Assembly: GCA_964599885.1 (NCBI GenBank)
Contig: CAZRHH010000003.1
Span: 1 to 64,000 of the forward strand
DNA: 64,000 bases
From: CAZRHH01 sp964599885
Lineage (GTDB): Bacteria; Chloroflexota; Dehalococcoidia; DSTF01; JACRBR01
Direction: 5' to 3'
The notes beneath the pieces were generated by a model. That model worked only from the letters and a program-made list of their open reading frames with translations. It did no database searches and had not been told where the DNA came from. Shown here piece by piece: positions 25,254 to 33,837 of this stretch. The translations under genes were made by a program, and so were the position numbers. Position 1 is the stretch's first letter. The number at the start of each line of letters is the position of its first letter.

Positions 25254-26537
25254 GTGACTGAATCAGCGCTTGATGATGTTCGGGTACTTGATCTGACCGG
25301 CGAGATTGGCGTGTATGCGACGAAGCTGCTCGCGGATCTCGGCGCCGACGTGATCCGCATCGAGGCGCCGGACGGGGATCCGATGCGGTGCATCGGGCCG
25401 TTCTGGCACGACGAGGCACAGCCGGATCGCAGCCTGTACTACCTGAACGCCAACACGAGCAAGCGCAGCATCACGCTCGACATCACGCAGCCGGACGGGC
25501 GCGCGCTGTTCGAGCGGCTCGTCGCGACGGCGGATATTGTCATCGAGACGTACGAGCCGGGGTATTTGGACTCGATCGGGCTCGGGTACGCGGGGCTGTC
25601 GAAGGTCAAGCCGGGCATCATTCTGACGTCGATCACCGGGTTCGGGCAGACGGGGCCGCACGCGCACTACAAGTGGTCGGACATTGTCGGCGTGGCGATG
25701 AGCGGGATGATGACGCTCGCAGGAGACAAGGACGATCCGCCGAACCGGCCGTACGGCAACCAGGGCTACGTCTGCGCGGGCATCGACGGCGCGGCCGGCA
25801 CGATGATGGCGCTGCTGCATCGCGACACATCGGGCGAGGGGCAGCACGTCGACGTGTCGATGCAAGAGGCGCTGTCGATCAACCAGGAGACGGCGATGCA
25901 GGGCTGGGACATGAACCACACGATCCGGACGCGCACGGGCGCGCGCGGCCTCATTCCGATCGACATTCCGGGCATCGGCGTGTACGACTGCACGGACGGG
26001 CAGGTGTTCGCGTATTTGGGCACGCCGGGCGGCGCGCCGTGGACAACGATGCTCGAGTGGATGACGCGCGAGGGTATGGCGGAGGATCTAAACGACGAGC
26101 CGTACGCGTCGCTGATCGCGAGCCTGAATCTTTCGTTTCTGACGGGCTTGATTCGCGAACCGGAGTTGCTTGGCGAACGGATCCAAATGCTTGGCCATAT
26201 CTACGGCGTGTTTTCGCGATTCTGCGCGACGATGAGCAAGTGGACGCTGTACGAAGAAGGACAGAAGCAGCGGCTGATGTTCGGCATCGTTTCAACGCCC
26301 GAGGATCTGGCGAAGAATCCGCAGCTTGAGGCGCGCGGATGGTATCGGGACGTCGCGCACGAACATCTTGGCGCGGACGTGCGATACGCGGGGCCGCCGT
26401 ACGCGCTTTCGGCGACGCCGGCGTCGATCCGGCGGCGGCCGCCGCTCCCGGGCGAGCACAATACAGACGTGTACATCGACGAGCTGGGATGCACGAGCGG
26501 CGATCTCGACCGGTTGCGCGAAGCGGGCGTGGTGTAG
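25254..26537 (+). CDS. class III CoA-transferase (CaiB/BaiF family), first of a pair
   Basis: 427 residues starting with GTG at 25254. Family landmarks are VRVLDLTGEIGVYATKLLADLGADVIRIEAPDGDP, the catalytic aspartate region around HVDVSMQEALSIN (about residue 195-205) and the two interlocked-ring domain layout. These enzymes move CoA between carboxylic acids. Followed after 47 bases by a second, diverged member on the same strand, so the pair could make a heteromeric transferase as in aromatic degradation. Substrate unknown. Confidence 0.9.
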   Translation: MTESALDDVRVLDLTGEIGVYATKLLADLGADVIRIEAPDGDPMRCIGPFWHDEAQPDRSLYYLNANTSKRSITLDITQPDGRALFERLVATADIVIETYEPGYLDSIGLGYAGLSKVKPGIILTSITGFGQTGPHAHYKWSDIVGVAMSGMMTLAGDKDDPPNRPYGNQGYVCAGIDGAAGTMMALLHRDTSGEGQHVDVSMQEALSINQETAMQGWDMNHTIRTRTGARGLIPIDIPGIGVYDCTDGQVFAYLGTPGGAPWTTMLEWMTREGMAEDLNDEPYASLIASLNLSFLTGLIREPELLGERIQMLGHIYGVFSRFCATMSKWTLYEEGQKQRLMFGIVSTPEDLAKNPQLEARGWYRDVAHEHLGADVRYAGPPYALSATPASIRRRPPLPGEHNTDVYIDELGCTSGDLDRLREAGVV

Positions 26538-26584
26538 CGTGCGCGCTGTGTGCAGCAGCGTGCTGTGGCGCGATGAGGTGAGGA

Positions 26585-27829
26585 TTGCCGAACAAACTGC
26601 CGCTTGAGGGTGTGAAGGTCGCGGACTTCTCGTGGTTCGGCGCGGGGCCGATTTGCGCGGAGAATCTTGCGTCGTTCGGCGCGACGGTCGTGCGCGTCGA
26701 GTCGGAGGCGCACGTTGACGGACTGCGGCTGGTGGCGCCGTTCGCGAAGGACAAGACCGGTTACAACGTCAGCGGCTACTTCAACGCGTACAACGCGGGC
26801 AAGCTCGGCCTGACGCTGAACTTTGGGACGGAGAAAGCGCGCGAGATGGGCATGAAGCTCGCCGCGTGGTGCGACGTCTTCATCACGAACCAGACGCCGC
26901 GGATCCTCGAACGCTGGGGGTTCACGTACGACGAGTTGAAGAAGGTGAATCCGGAGATCATCGCGGCATACCAGCCGATGCAGGGTTTCGACGGGCCGCA
27001 CAAATACTTTATGGGGTTCGGCGCGGTGCTGGGGCCGATCACGGGCTACAGCCACCTGAGCGGGTTTCCGGACCGGCCGCCGATGGGGCTCGGTACCAAC
27101 TATCCGGACTACGTGATCAACCCGGGCCACACGCTGGTCGCGCTCCTGGCGGCGCTGCGCCACAAGCGACGCACCGGCAAGGGCCAGTACATCGAACTGT
27201 CGCAGCTTGAGTCGTCGGTGGCGCCGCTGGCGCCGGCGATCATGGATTACACGTCGAACGGGCGGGTGACGATGCGCGGCGGTAACCGGATGGCGCAGGC
27301 GGCGCCGCACGGCGCGTTTCGCTGCAAGGACGGTGCGTTCAATGATGCGCCGGAGGAACGCTGGGTTGCGTTCGGCGTGTTCGACGACGCGCAGTGGCGC
27401 GGGCTGGTCGATGCGATGGGAGCGCCGGCGTGGACTAACGATGCGCAGTTTTCGACGCACGACGCGCGCAAACAGCACGAGGGGGCGCTGGAAGCGCAGA
27501 TCACGGAATGGACGCGCGAGCAGATGGCGGAAGACGTGATGGCGCTGCTGCAGTCGCACGGCGTGCCGGCGGGAGTCGTGCAGAACGCGCGCGACATGCT
27601 CGATGCGGATGCGCATCTGAAGGCGCGCGGGTACTACGTCTATCTCGATCACGTCGAGGCGGGGCGCTGCGCGCACGACGGGCCGCCGTTCGTGCTGTCG
27701 AAGACGCCGGGCGTACTCCGCCATGCGGCGCCGACGCTGGGCGAGCACAACGAGCGCGTGTGCAAGGAGATCCTCGGCATGTCGGACGAGGAGATCGCCG
27801 AGGCGCTGGTCGAGCAAGCCTTGTATTAG
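26585..27829 (+). CDS. class III CoA-transferase (CaiB/BaiF family), second of a pair
   Basis: 414 residues, TTG start at 26585 preceded by GAGGTGAGGA. VKVADFSWFGAGPICAENLASFGATVVRVES and the segment KGQYIELSQLESSVA place it in the same family; the residue expected as catalytic aspartate is replaced by glutamate-leucine context (YIELSQ), so in a heteromer this could be the non-catalytic subunit. Ends 120 bases before a small lipoprotein gene, with a GTGTCTGGTGTCTGGT tandem in between. Confidence 0.9.
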   Translation: MPNKLPLEGVKVADFSWFGAGPICAENLASFGATVVRVESEAHVDGLRLVAPFAKDKTGYNVSGYFNAYNAGKLGLTLNFGTEKAREMGMKLAAWCDVFITNQTPRILERWGFTYDELKKVNPEIIAAYQPMQGFDGPHKYFMGFGAVLGPITGYSHLSGFPDRPPMGLGTNYPDYVINPGHTLVALLAALRHKRRTGKGQYIELSQLESSVAPLAPAIMDYTSNGRVTMRGGNRMAQAAPHGAFRCKDGAFNDAPEERWVAFGVFDDAQWRGLVDAMGAPAWTNDAQFSTHDARKQHEGALEAQITEWTREQMAEDVMALLQSHGVPAGVVQNARDMLDADAHLKARGYYVYLDHVEAGRCAHDGPPFVLSKTPGVLRHAAPTLGEHNERVCKEILGMSDEEIAEALVEQALY

Positions 27830-27948
27830 CGCGCTGCGCGCTTGTGCGTTTCAGGGCGGTTGGTGTCTGGTGTCTGGTCGACGCGGGAACCTACAACCTG
27901 GAACCTAGAACTTCCTCAGTTGGTAAGCGGTGGCTGTCTGTGACGACG

Positions 27949-28287
27949 ATGCGGCGTTGGCTTGCGTGCATGGCGTTCGCGGTGGTGGTCGTTGCGGCGG
28001 GCGTCGTCTGCGGCGGCGGCGATGATAGCGCTGACGACGATGTCGTATCGCCGGTGCGGGGGTTGGTGGTGGAGGTGCGCTTCGTTGCGGCGGACGGCGA
28101 CGTTGCGTCGATCACGCTGCGAGATGATGGCGGGCGGACTCTGGAGTTCGAGGTGCAGCTCGCCGCGGATGCGTTCGTGACGGGGGAGCATCTACAGGAG
28201 CACATCGATCAGTCGTTGCCGGTGCTGGTGGCGTTCACCGGCACGGGCGATGGGCGGGTGGCGCACCGGATCGATGATGCGCCGTAG
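27949..28287 (+). CDS. small putative lipoprotein
   Basis: 112 residues from ATG 27949; the frame upstream belongs to noise over the CoA-transferase. Signal segment RRWLACMAFAVVVVAAGVVC with a lipobox-like GVVC and a GGGDDSADDD spacer, then a beta-rich domain (VRGLVVEVRFVAADGDVASITLRDDGG) typical of small OB-like periplasmic proteins. No specific function. Confidence 0.65.
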   Translation: MRRWLACMAFAVVVVAAGVVCGGGDDSADDDVVSPVRGLVVEVRFVAADGDVASITLRDDGGRTLEFEVQLAADAFVTGEHLQEHIDQSLPVLVAFTGTGDGRVAHRIDDAP

Positions 28288-28329
28288 GTTGTGGGAGCTC
28301 GGAAGTCGGAGGTCGGAGGTCGGGGCGAG

Positions 28330-28836
28330 TTGAACGTACGGCGTGCGACTGCTGCAGACGCAGCAGCGATTGCGGCGGTCGATGTTGCGAGTTGGCGGGC
28401 GGCGTACGCGGCGATCATGCCGGACGCCTATCTGGACGCGATGGATGTTGACGCGAAGGCGGCAGCGTGGGCGAGCAGTTTGCCGCGCGAGGATGCGCGC
28501 GGCAAGCGCGCGGTCGTCTGCGAGGACGCTGACGGCGACGTCGTCGGGTACGCGACGGTGGGCGCGGATACTGAGGATTCCGGCGCGGGTTTGCTGTATC
28601 TGATGTACGTGTCGCCGGCGTGCTGGGGTGAGGGTGTCGGCCGCGCGCTGATGCGGGGTTCGAGTGAGGCGCTGGTGGAGCTTGGGTAGGAGCGGGCGGT
28701 GTTGTGGGTGCTCGACGCCAACGCGCGGGCGCGGCGGTTCTATGAAGCGGCGGGGTGGCGCGCGGACGGGCGAACGCAGTACAACGACTACGGCCAGGCG
28801 CGGCTTCAGGCACTTCGGTATGCGGTCGCGCTGTGA
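28330..28836 (+). pseudogene. GNAT N-acetyltransferase interrupted by an in-frame stop
   Basis: Reading from TTG 28330 gives VRRATAADAAAIAAVDVASWRAAYA, then GLLYLMYVSPACWGEGVGRALM, the acetyl-CoA loop, up to a TAG at 28687-28689. Reading on in the same frame gives ERAVLWVLDANARARRFYEAAGW and continues to TGA at 28834-28836, which is the normal GNAT C-terminus. One base change (TAG) therefore splits an otherwise complete gene. It may be a recent pseudogene, a sequencing error or a read-through; the truncated 119-residue product would lack the last strand. Confidence 0.75.
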
Positions 28837-28867
28837 ATCGCGCGACCTCTTCAATGACGTTCGCGAC

Positions 28868-28965
28868 CAAACGACGACGGCACGGCAAGCTGTGCCGCCA
28901 CAACCGTGGGAGCGGCGCATTGCAACGACGGCACAGCACGCTGTGCCGCTACGGTGGGGCGGGTC
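28868..28965. repeat. two GGCACAGC/GCTGTGCCGC palindromic repeats
   Basis: CGGCACGGCAAGCTGTGCCGCCAC and CGGCACAGCACGCTGTGCCGCTACGG lie 50 bases apart upstream of the flavin-binding protein gene. Same family as near 15.98 and 16.15 kb. Confidence 0.72.
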
Positions 28966-29014
28966 CCGCAGCGTGCGCACTGGACGCAGATGGTGTTGGA
29001 AAGGACGATTTCGT

Positions 29015-29443
29015 ATGCCCGGAAAGATGACGACTGAGGAAGCGTACGCGTACATCGACGCGAAGCCGGGGCGGATCACGCTGACGACGATCGGCCGGGA
29101 CGGCTACCCGCACAGCCTGCCGATCGGCTACTTCCGGATGGGCGATGAGGTGTTTCTGGGCGGACGAGCGGGAACGCAGAAGATGCTGAACGCCGAGCGC
29201 AATGCGAAGGTGAGTTTGCTGCTGGAGAGCGGCGAGACGATGCAGGACATCAAGGGGCTGATGATTCAGGGCGAAGCGACGGTCATCAGCGCGGCGGATG
29301 ACGTGCTGCCACTCGCGCGAGAGGCGGCACGGCAACGCGGCGCGCCCGCGGATCGGTTGCCGGAGCAGGCGCCGCCGGGAGCGGCGTTCATCCGCGTGAC
29401 GCCGCGAAAGATGATCTCCTGGGACTACGCGCGCGAGAGTTAG
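29015..29443 (+). CDS. pyridoxamine 5'-phosphate oxidase-family FMN/F420-binding protein
   Basis: 142 residues from ATG 29015 with GGAAAGGA upstream. The split-barrel fold is shown by RITLTTIGRDGYPHSLPIGYFRMGDEVFLGG and KMLNAERNAKVSLLLESG, and the C-terminal FIRVTPRKMISWDYAR. Members reduce or bind FMN, F420 or haem; the cofactor cannot be decided. Monocistronic. Confidence 0.85.
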   Translation: MPGKMTTEEAYAYIDAKPGRITLTTIGRDGYPHSLPIGYFRMGDEVFLGGRAGTQKMLNAERNAKVSLLLESGETMQDIKGLMIQGEATVISAADDVLPLAREAARQRGAPADRLPEQAPPGAAFIRVTPRKMISWDYARES

Positions 29444-29462
29444 CGCGCGTTCGTAGCGCGCA

Positions 29463-29492
29463 AACGCCGCACCGAATATCCGGAGCGGCGTT
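29463..29492. terminator. AACGCCGC hairpin between convergent genes
   Basis: AACGCCGC (29463-29470) and GCGGCGTT (29485-29492) form a perfect 8-bp stem with a 14-base loop. It sits 20 bases after the flavoprotein stop and 27 bases after the end of the convergent 21-residue peptide gene, a fitting place for a bidirectional terminator, though the T-run is missing. Confidence 0.42.
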
Positions 29493-29519
29493 ACGTGTAC
29501 GCCTTCATCGTGATCGTCC

Positions 29520-29585
29520 TTAGAAGATGATGATCAGGATGATGATGATCAGGATGAGCGTGAGCAGTCCGCCGCCGATGTACAT
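29520..29585 (-). CDS. 21-residue hydrophobic membrane peptide, copy 2
   Basis: Begins MYIGGGLLTLIL and continues as isoleucine/leucine only up to a final phenylalanine and TAA. A GGGAG ribosome site is 7 bases upstream of the ATG. The product is one transmembrane helix with a glycine-rich N-terminus. An almost identical gene lies 64 bases upstream on the same strand, each with its own ribosome site. Peptides of this MxIGGG type occur in many bacteria as tiny membrane proteins of unknown role. Confidence 0.7.
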   Translation of the reverse strand: MYIGGGLLTLILIIIILIIIF

Positions 29586-29648
29586 GAATGTCTCCCTTTC
29601 GTTTGCTCCCCGTCCGCCAATTCGATCCGTACTTGCGCACGGAGCCTA

Positions 29649-29714
29649 TTAGAAGATGAGGATCAGGATGATGATGATCAGGATCAGGGTGAGCAATCCA
29701 CCGCCGATAAACAT
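29649..29714 (-). CDS. 21-residue hydrophobic membrane peptide, copy 1
   Basis: Begins MFIGGGLLTLIL, otherwise differing from copy 2 at a single further position (a leucine for isoleucine near the end). AAAGGAG stands 7 bases upstream. Because both copies keep the start, the ribosome site, length and sequence, they are under coding selection. The divergent CsbD gene starts 217 bases away, so the promoter probably lies in 29715-29930. Confidence 0.7.
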   Translation of the reverse strand: MFIGGGLLTLILIIIILILIF

Positions 29715-29930
29715 GATTCGCTCCTTTCACTGAGTCGCATTGTCACCCGCGAGGCGTAACAAACGGGGCAACCGCAGACGTGGCCCACATGCCGAAGGCA
29801 TCAATTCCGGGGAAGGCGCGCGGTGGGCATGATCGCCGCCGAAAGGTTTCCGCAACGGGACGCAGGACGGGCTGTAGCTCGGCGGGCGCGTCGCGTTTGC
29901 GACAGTGAGTGCAGTGAAAGGAGCCACATC

Positions 29931-30116
29931 ATGGCTGACTCGGACGAGATGAAGGGCAAGGCTGACCAGTTCGGCGGTAAGGCGAAGGAGATGGCAGGGA
30001 AGGCCACCGCCGACAAGAGCACCGAGATGGGCGGCAAGGCCGATCAGATGAAGGGCAAAGTGCGCGAAGAGGCCGGCGACCTGAAGGACAAGGTAGACGG
30101 CAACGACCGCACGTAG
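29931..30116 (+). CDS. CsbD-family stress protein
   Basis: 61 residues from ATG 29931 with GAAAGGAG ten bases upstream. It repeats the family's charged pattern: MKGKADQFGGKAKEM, then GGKADQMKGKVREEAGDLKDKV. CsbD proteins are abundant general-stress proteins of unfolded type, role unclear. A strong GC hairpin follows the stop. Confidence 0.88.
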   Translation: MADSDEMKGKADQFGGKAKEMAGKATADKSTEMGGKADQMKGKVREEAGDLKDKVDGNDRT

Positions 30117-30137
30117 GAGTTCGGCATACGGGATGCG

Positions 30138-30162
30138 GCGGCGGAGGTGTACTCCGCCGCCG
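30138..30162 (+). terminator. GC-rich hairpin after csbD-like gene
   Basis: GGCGGCGGAG and CTCCGCCGCC form a perfect 10-bp stem with a 5-base loop, 21 bases after the CsbD stop. No T-run follows, so it may stabilise the short mRNA or act as an imperfect terminator. Confidence 0.5.
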
Positions 30163-30289
30163 TTCGCCTTCACGGCATTGCCGGTCATTGCGGGCGGCAG
30201 TGGTACTGATGCGATGACGAGCGAGGGCAGATGGATAGCGCGCCCGCACTCGCGCTTCAGCGAGGGCCGATACGGCGCAGGGAGGTTCC

Positions 30290-30724
30290 ATGACTGAGCA
30301 GCGATTGACGATGGATCAACTATCGGCGATGCGCGGTCGCGACGTCTTCACGAACGACGGCGAGAAGCTCGGCGAAGTCGACCAAATGTTCTTCGACGAA
30401 GCAACGAACGCGCCGAAGTGGATCGAAGTGAGCAACGGGCTGTTCAACACACATCACGTGCTGGTGCCGGTCGAGGGCGCGTCGGTGCGGGACGTGGAGT
30501 TGCACCTGCCCCTCACGAGAGATCAGATCGAGCAAGCACCGGAGGCAGAGGAGATGACAGCGCTGAGTCTGAATTCGGAGCAGGCGCTGAGCCGCCATTA
30601 CGGCGTGAGTACCACGACGGGCGGCGATGCGTCGCAAGAGAGAGGCAGCGACGACGGGAGCGTGCGCATTGTTCGGATGTGGGTGTGGCCGGCCGATGAT
30701 CTGGTGACGGGGGAGACGCGATGA
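30290..30724 (+). CDS. PRC-barrel domain protein
   Basis: 144 residues with GGGAGG upstream of the ATG. Residues 10-80 read LSAMRGRDVFTNDGEKLGEVDQMFFDEATNAPKWIEV ... HHVLVPVEGASV, a PRC-barrel. The C-terminal half is polar and ends in RIVRMWVWPADD. PRC-barrel proteins of this group are often adjacent to CsbD and other stress genes. Its stop overlaps the start of the proline-rich gene in ATGA. Confidence 0.85.
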   Translation: MTEQRLTMDQLSAMRGRDVFTNDGEKLGEVDQMFFDEATNAPKWIEVSNGLFNTHHVLVPVEGASVRDVELHLPLTRDQIEQAPEAEEMTALSLNSEQALSRHYGVSTTTGGDASQERGSDDGSVRIVRMWVWPADDLVTGETR

Positions 30725-30939
30725 ACGGGGGCACACGCATCATCAATGAGGGCGGTGCGGACGTGAGGACCTTCGGCGAGATTCCGCGGCCGCCGATCGT
30801 GCCGCCCGTGCCGTCGGAGCCGCCGACGCCGTCGGGGCCGTCACCGGTGCCGCCGACACAGCCGCCGACGATCCCGGCGCCACCGACGCCGAATCCGCCG
30901 CGCCCGAACATGCAAACAGCGCTGGAGGTCCCTGGATGA
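30721..30939 (+). CDS. proline-rich small protein
   Basis: 72 residues, ATG overlapping the previous stop by 4 bases and its own stop overlapping the next ATG by 4 bases. About 40% of residues are proline in PP and PPTP runs, between a polar N-terminus and a short C-terminus. It could be a linker-like or envelope-associated peptide. The overlap at both ends supports translation. Confidence 0.6.
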   Translation: MNGGTRIINEGGADVRTFGEIPRPPIVPPVPSEPPTPSGPSPVPPTQPPTIPAPPTPNPPRPNMQTALEVPG

Positions 30940-31214
30940 GAGCAAACACGAGTACCGCGACACAGCGAAGCGCGGGCGTCGCGCAGAGCATGAGCGCCGC
31001 CGCATGGGCGAAGCTGACACTCGCCGTGCTGGCGACAGCGGCGCTGGTAACGTTCTTGCTCCAGAACAGGCAGGACGCTGAAGTGAACTTCCTGTGGTTC
31101 GATTGGAGCACGCAGATGATCTGGGCGCTGCTCGTCAGCGCGATCGTCGGTGTGGTGGCAAGCGCGCTGCTGACGACACTCGCGTCGCGGCGCCGCGGGG
31201 CACCGGAGCGCTAG
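30936..31214 (+). CDS. LapA-domain membrane protein
   Basis: 92 residues with two predicted transmembrane segments: WAKLTLAVLATAALVTFLLQN and IWALLVSAIVGVVASALL, joined by DAEVNFLWFDW. This is the lipopolysaccharide-assembly protein A-like (LapA/YrvD) pattern, with the characteristic asparagine-rich FLLQN turn. Last gene of a three-gene overlapping operon with the PRC-barrel and proline-rich proteins. Confidence 0.82.
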   Translation: MRANTSTATQRSAGVAQSMSAAAWAKLTLAVLATAALVTFLLQNRQDAEVNFLWFDWSTQMIWALLVSAIVGVVASALLTTLASRRRGAPER

Positions 31215-31248
31215 GTACGCGGGCGCGACGCGATACGACCAGGCGAGG

Positions 31249-32175
31249 GTGAACAGCCGCGCGCCGGAACGGACGTTCGTTCCGCGATCGACCGACGCGT
31301 CTGTCGGCTGGCATCCCGGGGGCCACTCCCTCGATCAGCACGTGGGCTACAATCGTTCGCGATGTCGACAACCGACCACGCACCTCGATGCACTCGCCCG
31401 CATCTATAGCACCGAGCGCTATGGGCTGTACGAGGCGCTCGAAGAAACGTCGAATCCGGTAGGCCCACTCTCTCTGAGCGAACTCGCCGGTGACCTCCTG
31501 ACTAATCACAGCAGGATTCTCGACGCCGGCTGCCGAGATGCGCGTCAATTAATCTATCTGGTTTCAACACATGGATGTGAGGGTGTCGGAATCGATCCGC
31601 TCGCCGCGCACGTTGAGGAGGCTTTCCGGTTGGTCGCGACCGCTGGTATCGACAGCCGTGTCGCGATCGAACGCGGGATTGTCGAGTACCTTCCTCATCG
31701 AGCTGGCACCTTCGATCTCGTGTGGTGTCGAGACGTACTCACGCTTGTCGATGACCTCGACCGAGCATTGGGGGAGTTCACCCGCGTTCTCTCCGCGGAC
31801 GGGCACATGCTCATCTATCTCAACGTAGCGACCGACCGTTTGGAATCTCGTGAAGCCGAGCGTATCAACGGCCCGCTCGGTAACGTCGCTTCAAGCATGA
31901 GTCAGCAGCGGATCGAGGCCGCGATCGGCCTGGCGGGCCTCGTGATCACGGAGGTGCGTGAGATTGGGACCGAATGGAGAGAGTACGAGGAAGAGAGAAC
32001 GAGGCCAGTTTCGGATGACCTGCTGAAGCTCGCGCGGCTACGACGCAGGCGAGACGAGATGATCTCTCGATTCGGGCAGGAAGCATACGACGCCGCGGAG
32101 GCCAGCCTGCATTGGCTGTGCTACCAATTGCTGGGCAAACTGAAGCCCCTCGTGTACCTCCTTCGACACGCCTAG
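31249..32175 (+). CDS. class I SAM-dependent methyltransferase
   Basis: 308 residues, GTG start at 31249 with AGGCGAGG before it; an internal start is possible because the first 45 residues are not conserved-looking. The SAM pocket motif I is ILDAGCRDARQLIYL (about residue 89), the acidic end of strand 2 is EGVGIDPLA, and post-I motif FDLVWCRDVL. The usual GxGxG is altered to GCRD, so cofactor binding may be atypical. C-terminal helices hold an HWLCYQLLGKL segment. Acceptor unknown. Confidence 0.78.
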   Translation: MNSRAPERTFVPRSTDASVGWHPGGHSLDQHVGYNRSRCRQPTTHLDALARIYSTERYGLYEALEETSNPVGPLSLSELAGDLLTNHSRILDAGCRDARQLIYLVSTHGCEGVGIDPLAAHVEEAFRLVATAGIDSRVAIERGIVEYLPHRAGTFDLVWCRDVLTLVDDLDRALGEFTRVLSADGHMLIYLNVATDRLESREAERINGPLGNVASSMSQQRIEAAIGLAGLVITEVREIGTEWREYEEERTRPVSDDLLKLARLRRRRDEMISRFGQEAYDAAEASLHWLCYQLLGKLKPLVYLLRHA

Positions 32176-32598
32176 AGCGAGCGCGAGTGCCGGCGTGGTG
32201 GCGAGGGTGCTGTTGACGACGTTGCGTCCGCGGCACGGAGGTTCGTCGGGCCACGGAACACGCTGTGCCTGGCACCGATGCGGCGATTGGATACGAGTAG
32301 ACGGTGCGGAACAGGCGTTCGTTCAGCGTCGATCGAGACGCGCTATACTCAGTAGCAGCCTGCGCGGCAGGCGGCATGAAGAATTTGCGGTGCGGACAGG
32401 ACGTCGGTCACTGCAGCGAAACGATGATCGGAAGCTACGACGATTCCAGAACCATCGAGCGGCGCCAACGTGAACGCCCGAACGGGCGATGCGCCGGCCT
32501 CCACGAACACTTTGTCAGAGGATACGAGCGCGGTTGTCTGCGCCGTCTAATCAGATCGCGTCGCCGACGATAGGTCGCGTCGCCAGGAGCACACCATC
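32176..32598. other. 423-base gap without a supported gene
   Basis: Several short open frames exist but none has a ribosome site with conserved-looking sequence. It holds a CGGGCGATGCGCCGG-like hairpin stretch near 32480 and the upstream region of the desaturase gene (ribosome site GGAG at about 32588). Confidence 0.5.
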
Positions 32599-33609
32599 AT
32601 GTCGAAACTCCCGCGCAAAACGAGCTATCCGTTTACGGGGCATCAGCCGGCGCTGGCGGCGCTGGAACGGCAGACTCAGCCGAGCCGCGAGGACGTCATC
32701 ACGTTTTATCGCACGCACGAGCGGGTCAGCTGGAACCTGACGGAGCTGATCGATACGCCGTACACGGAGATCGAGCTGGACAAGCTCACGGAAACGGACA
32801 TCTACGTCGTCGAATCGACAATGCTCGTGGAGAGCAACAATCCGGATTACGTCGCGAACTTGCTCGACTACTTCTCCGCCGACGAGAACGCGTGCGACTT
32901 CATCATGATGTGGGCGGTCGAGGAGTGGAAGCACTACTACGCGCTGCGCGATTACCTCGCGAAGGTGCAGACAGCGCTGCAAATGCGTGACGGCGTCGCG
33001 ACCAACGGCGACCGCGCGCCGGCAGCGGAACGCATTCGCGAACTGGTCGAGAGCGCGCTCAGCGATCAGGTGAGCGACGTGCGTGCGGCGAGCCCGGAGA
33101 ACTGGGGCATTCCGATGCACTACATGCCGGTGCAGGTGGTCGCGAACACGACGTTGCAGGAGTTCGTGACGGCGGAGTTCTATCGCAATCACGCGAAGCA
33201 GACGCGCGAGCCGATGCTCGCGAAGCTGGAGACGTTGCTGGGCAAGGACGAGACGCGCCACGAGATGTTCTACGAGAAGAAGATGAACGACGTCATCGAG
33301 GCGAACCCAGAACTGAAGCCGCACGCGCTGAACGCGCTGAAGGAGTTCGGCATGCCGGGGGCGTACCTGGTCAACAACTACAACGAGCGGCGCGACGCGA
33401 TGGAGCAGGCGGCGTTTCCGACGATGTCGTCGCGCAAGAGCGCGTTCGCGCGCCTGTTCGCGAAGCTGGAGCGGATGGTCGGGCGCGACGACGCGATGCG
33501 CGTACTCGTCGACGGCAACTATCTCTCGGACCCCGACGAAGTCCCGCAGCGGCGCCGCCCGAGTGAGGCGCTGATCTCGCGGCTAATCACGGCGCACGTG
33601 GCGGGGTAG
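32599..33609 (+). CDS. acyl-ACP desaturase-like diiron protein
   Basis: 336 residues. Two diiron motifs of the ferritin-like desaturase family are visible: AVEEWKHYYALRDYL (EXXH, about residue 113) and a second KDETRHEMFYEKKM (about residue 217), with further carboxylates in DIYVVESTMLVESN and TAEFYRNHAKQ. Such soluble enzymes insert a double bond into acyl-ACP chains using O2 and ferredoxin. The spacing and size match stearoyl-ACP desaturase relatives in actinobacteria. It stands alone, 423 bases after the methyltransferase. Confidence 0.83.
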   Translation: MSKLPRKTSYPFTGHQPALAALERQTQPSREDVITFYRTHERVSWNLTELIDTPYTEIELDKLTETDIYVVESTMLVESNNPDYVANLLDYFSADENACDFIMMWAVEEWKHYYALRDYLAKVQTALQMRDGVATNGDRAPAAERIRELVESALSDQVSDVRAASPENWGIPMHYMPVQVVANTTLQEFVTAEFYRNHAKQTREPMLAKLETLLGKDETRHEMFYEKKMNDVIEANPELKPHALNALKEFGMPGAYLVNNYNERRDAMEQAAFPTMSSRKSAFARLFAKLERMVGRDDAMRVLVDGNYLSDPDEVPQRRRPSEALISRLITAHVAG

Positions 33610-33837
33610 CTTCGCCGCTCACCGTCCTTCCGCGGGCGGAGTGTATTTCGCGAGCGCAATGAGCTCATCCATCTAACGGAATTCGCTGTTTCCGGGCTTC
33701 GCGTCTTGCCTGGCGCCGGCTTCTGTTAGAATCGGCGCGAAGAGACGCAGGGGCGACTTCCTCCGCTGAAACGACGGACGCGCGTCCGCTTCTGACATAT
33801 CCCTCTTCAGAGCCGGGCTCGTGACGCGAGCTGGTGG

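Noticed and set aside
26201..27817. 538-codon minus-strand frame opposite the second CoA-transferase
   Set aside because: Antisense frame with no motif; the plus-strand gene is clearly real.
29491..29730. 79-codon histidine/proline-rich minus-strand frame
   Set aside because: It is a different frame over the two tiny hydrophobic peptide genes, which have ribosome sites and conserved sequence.
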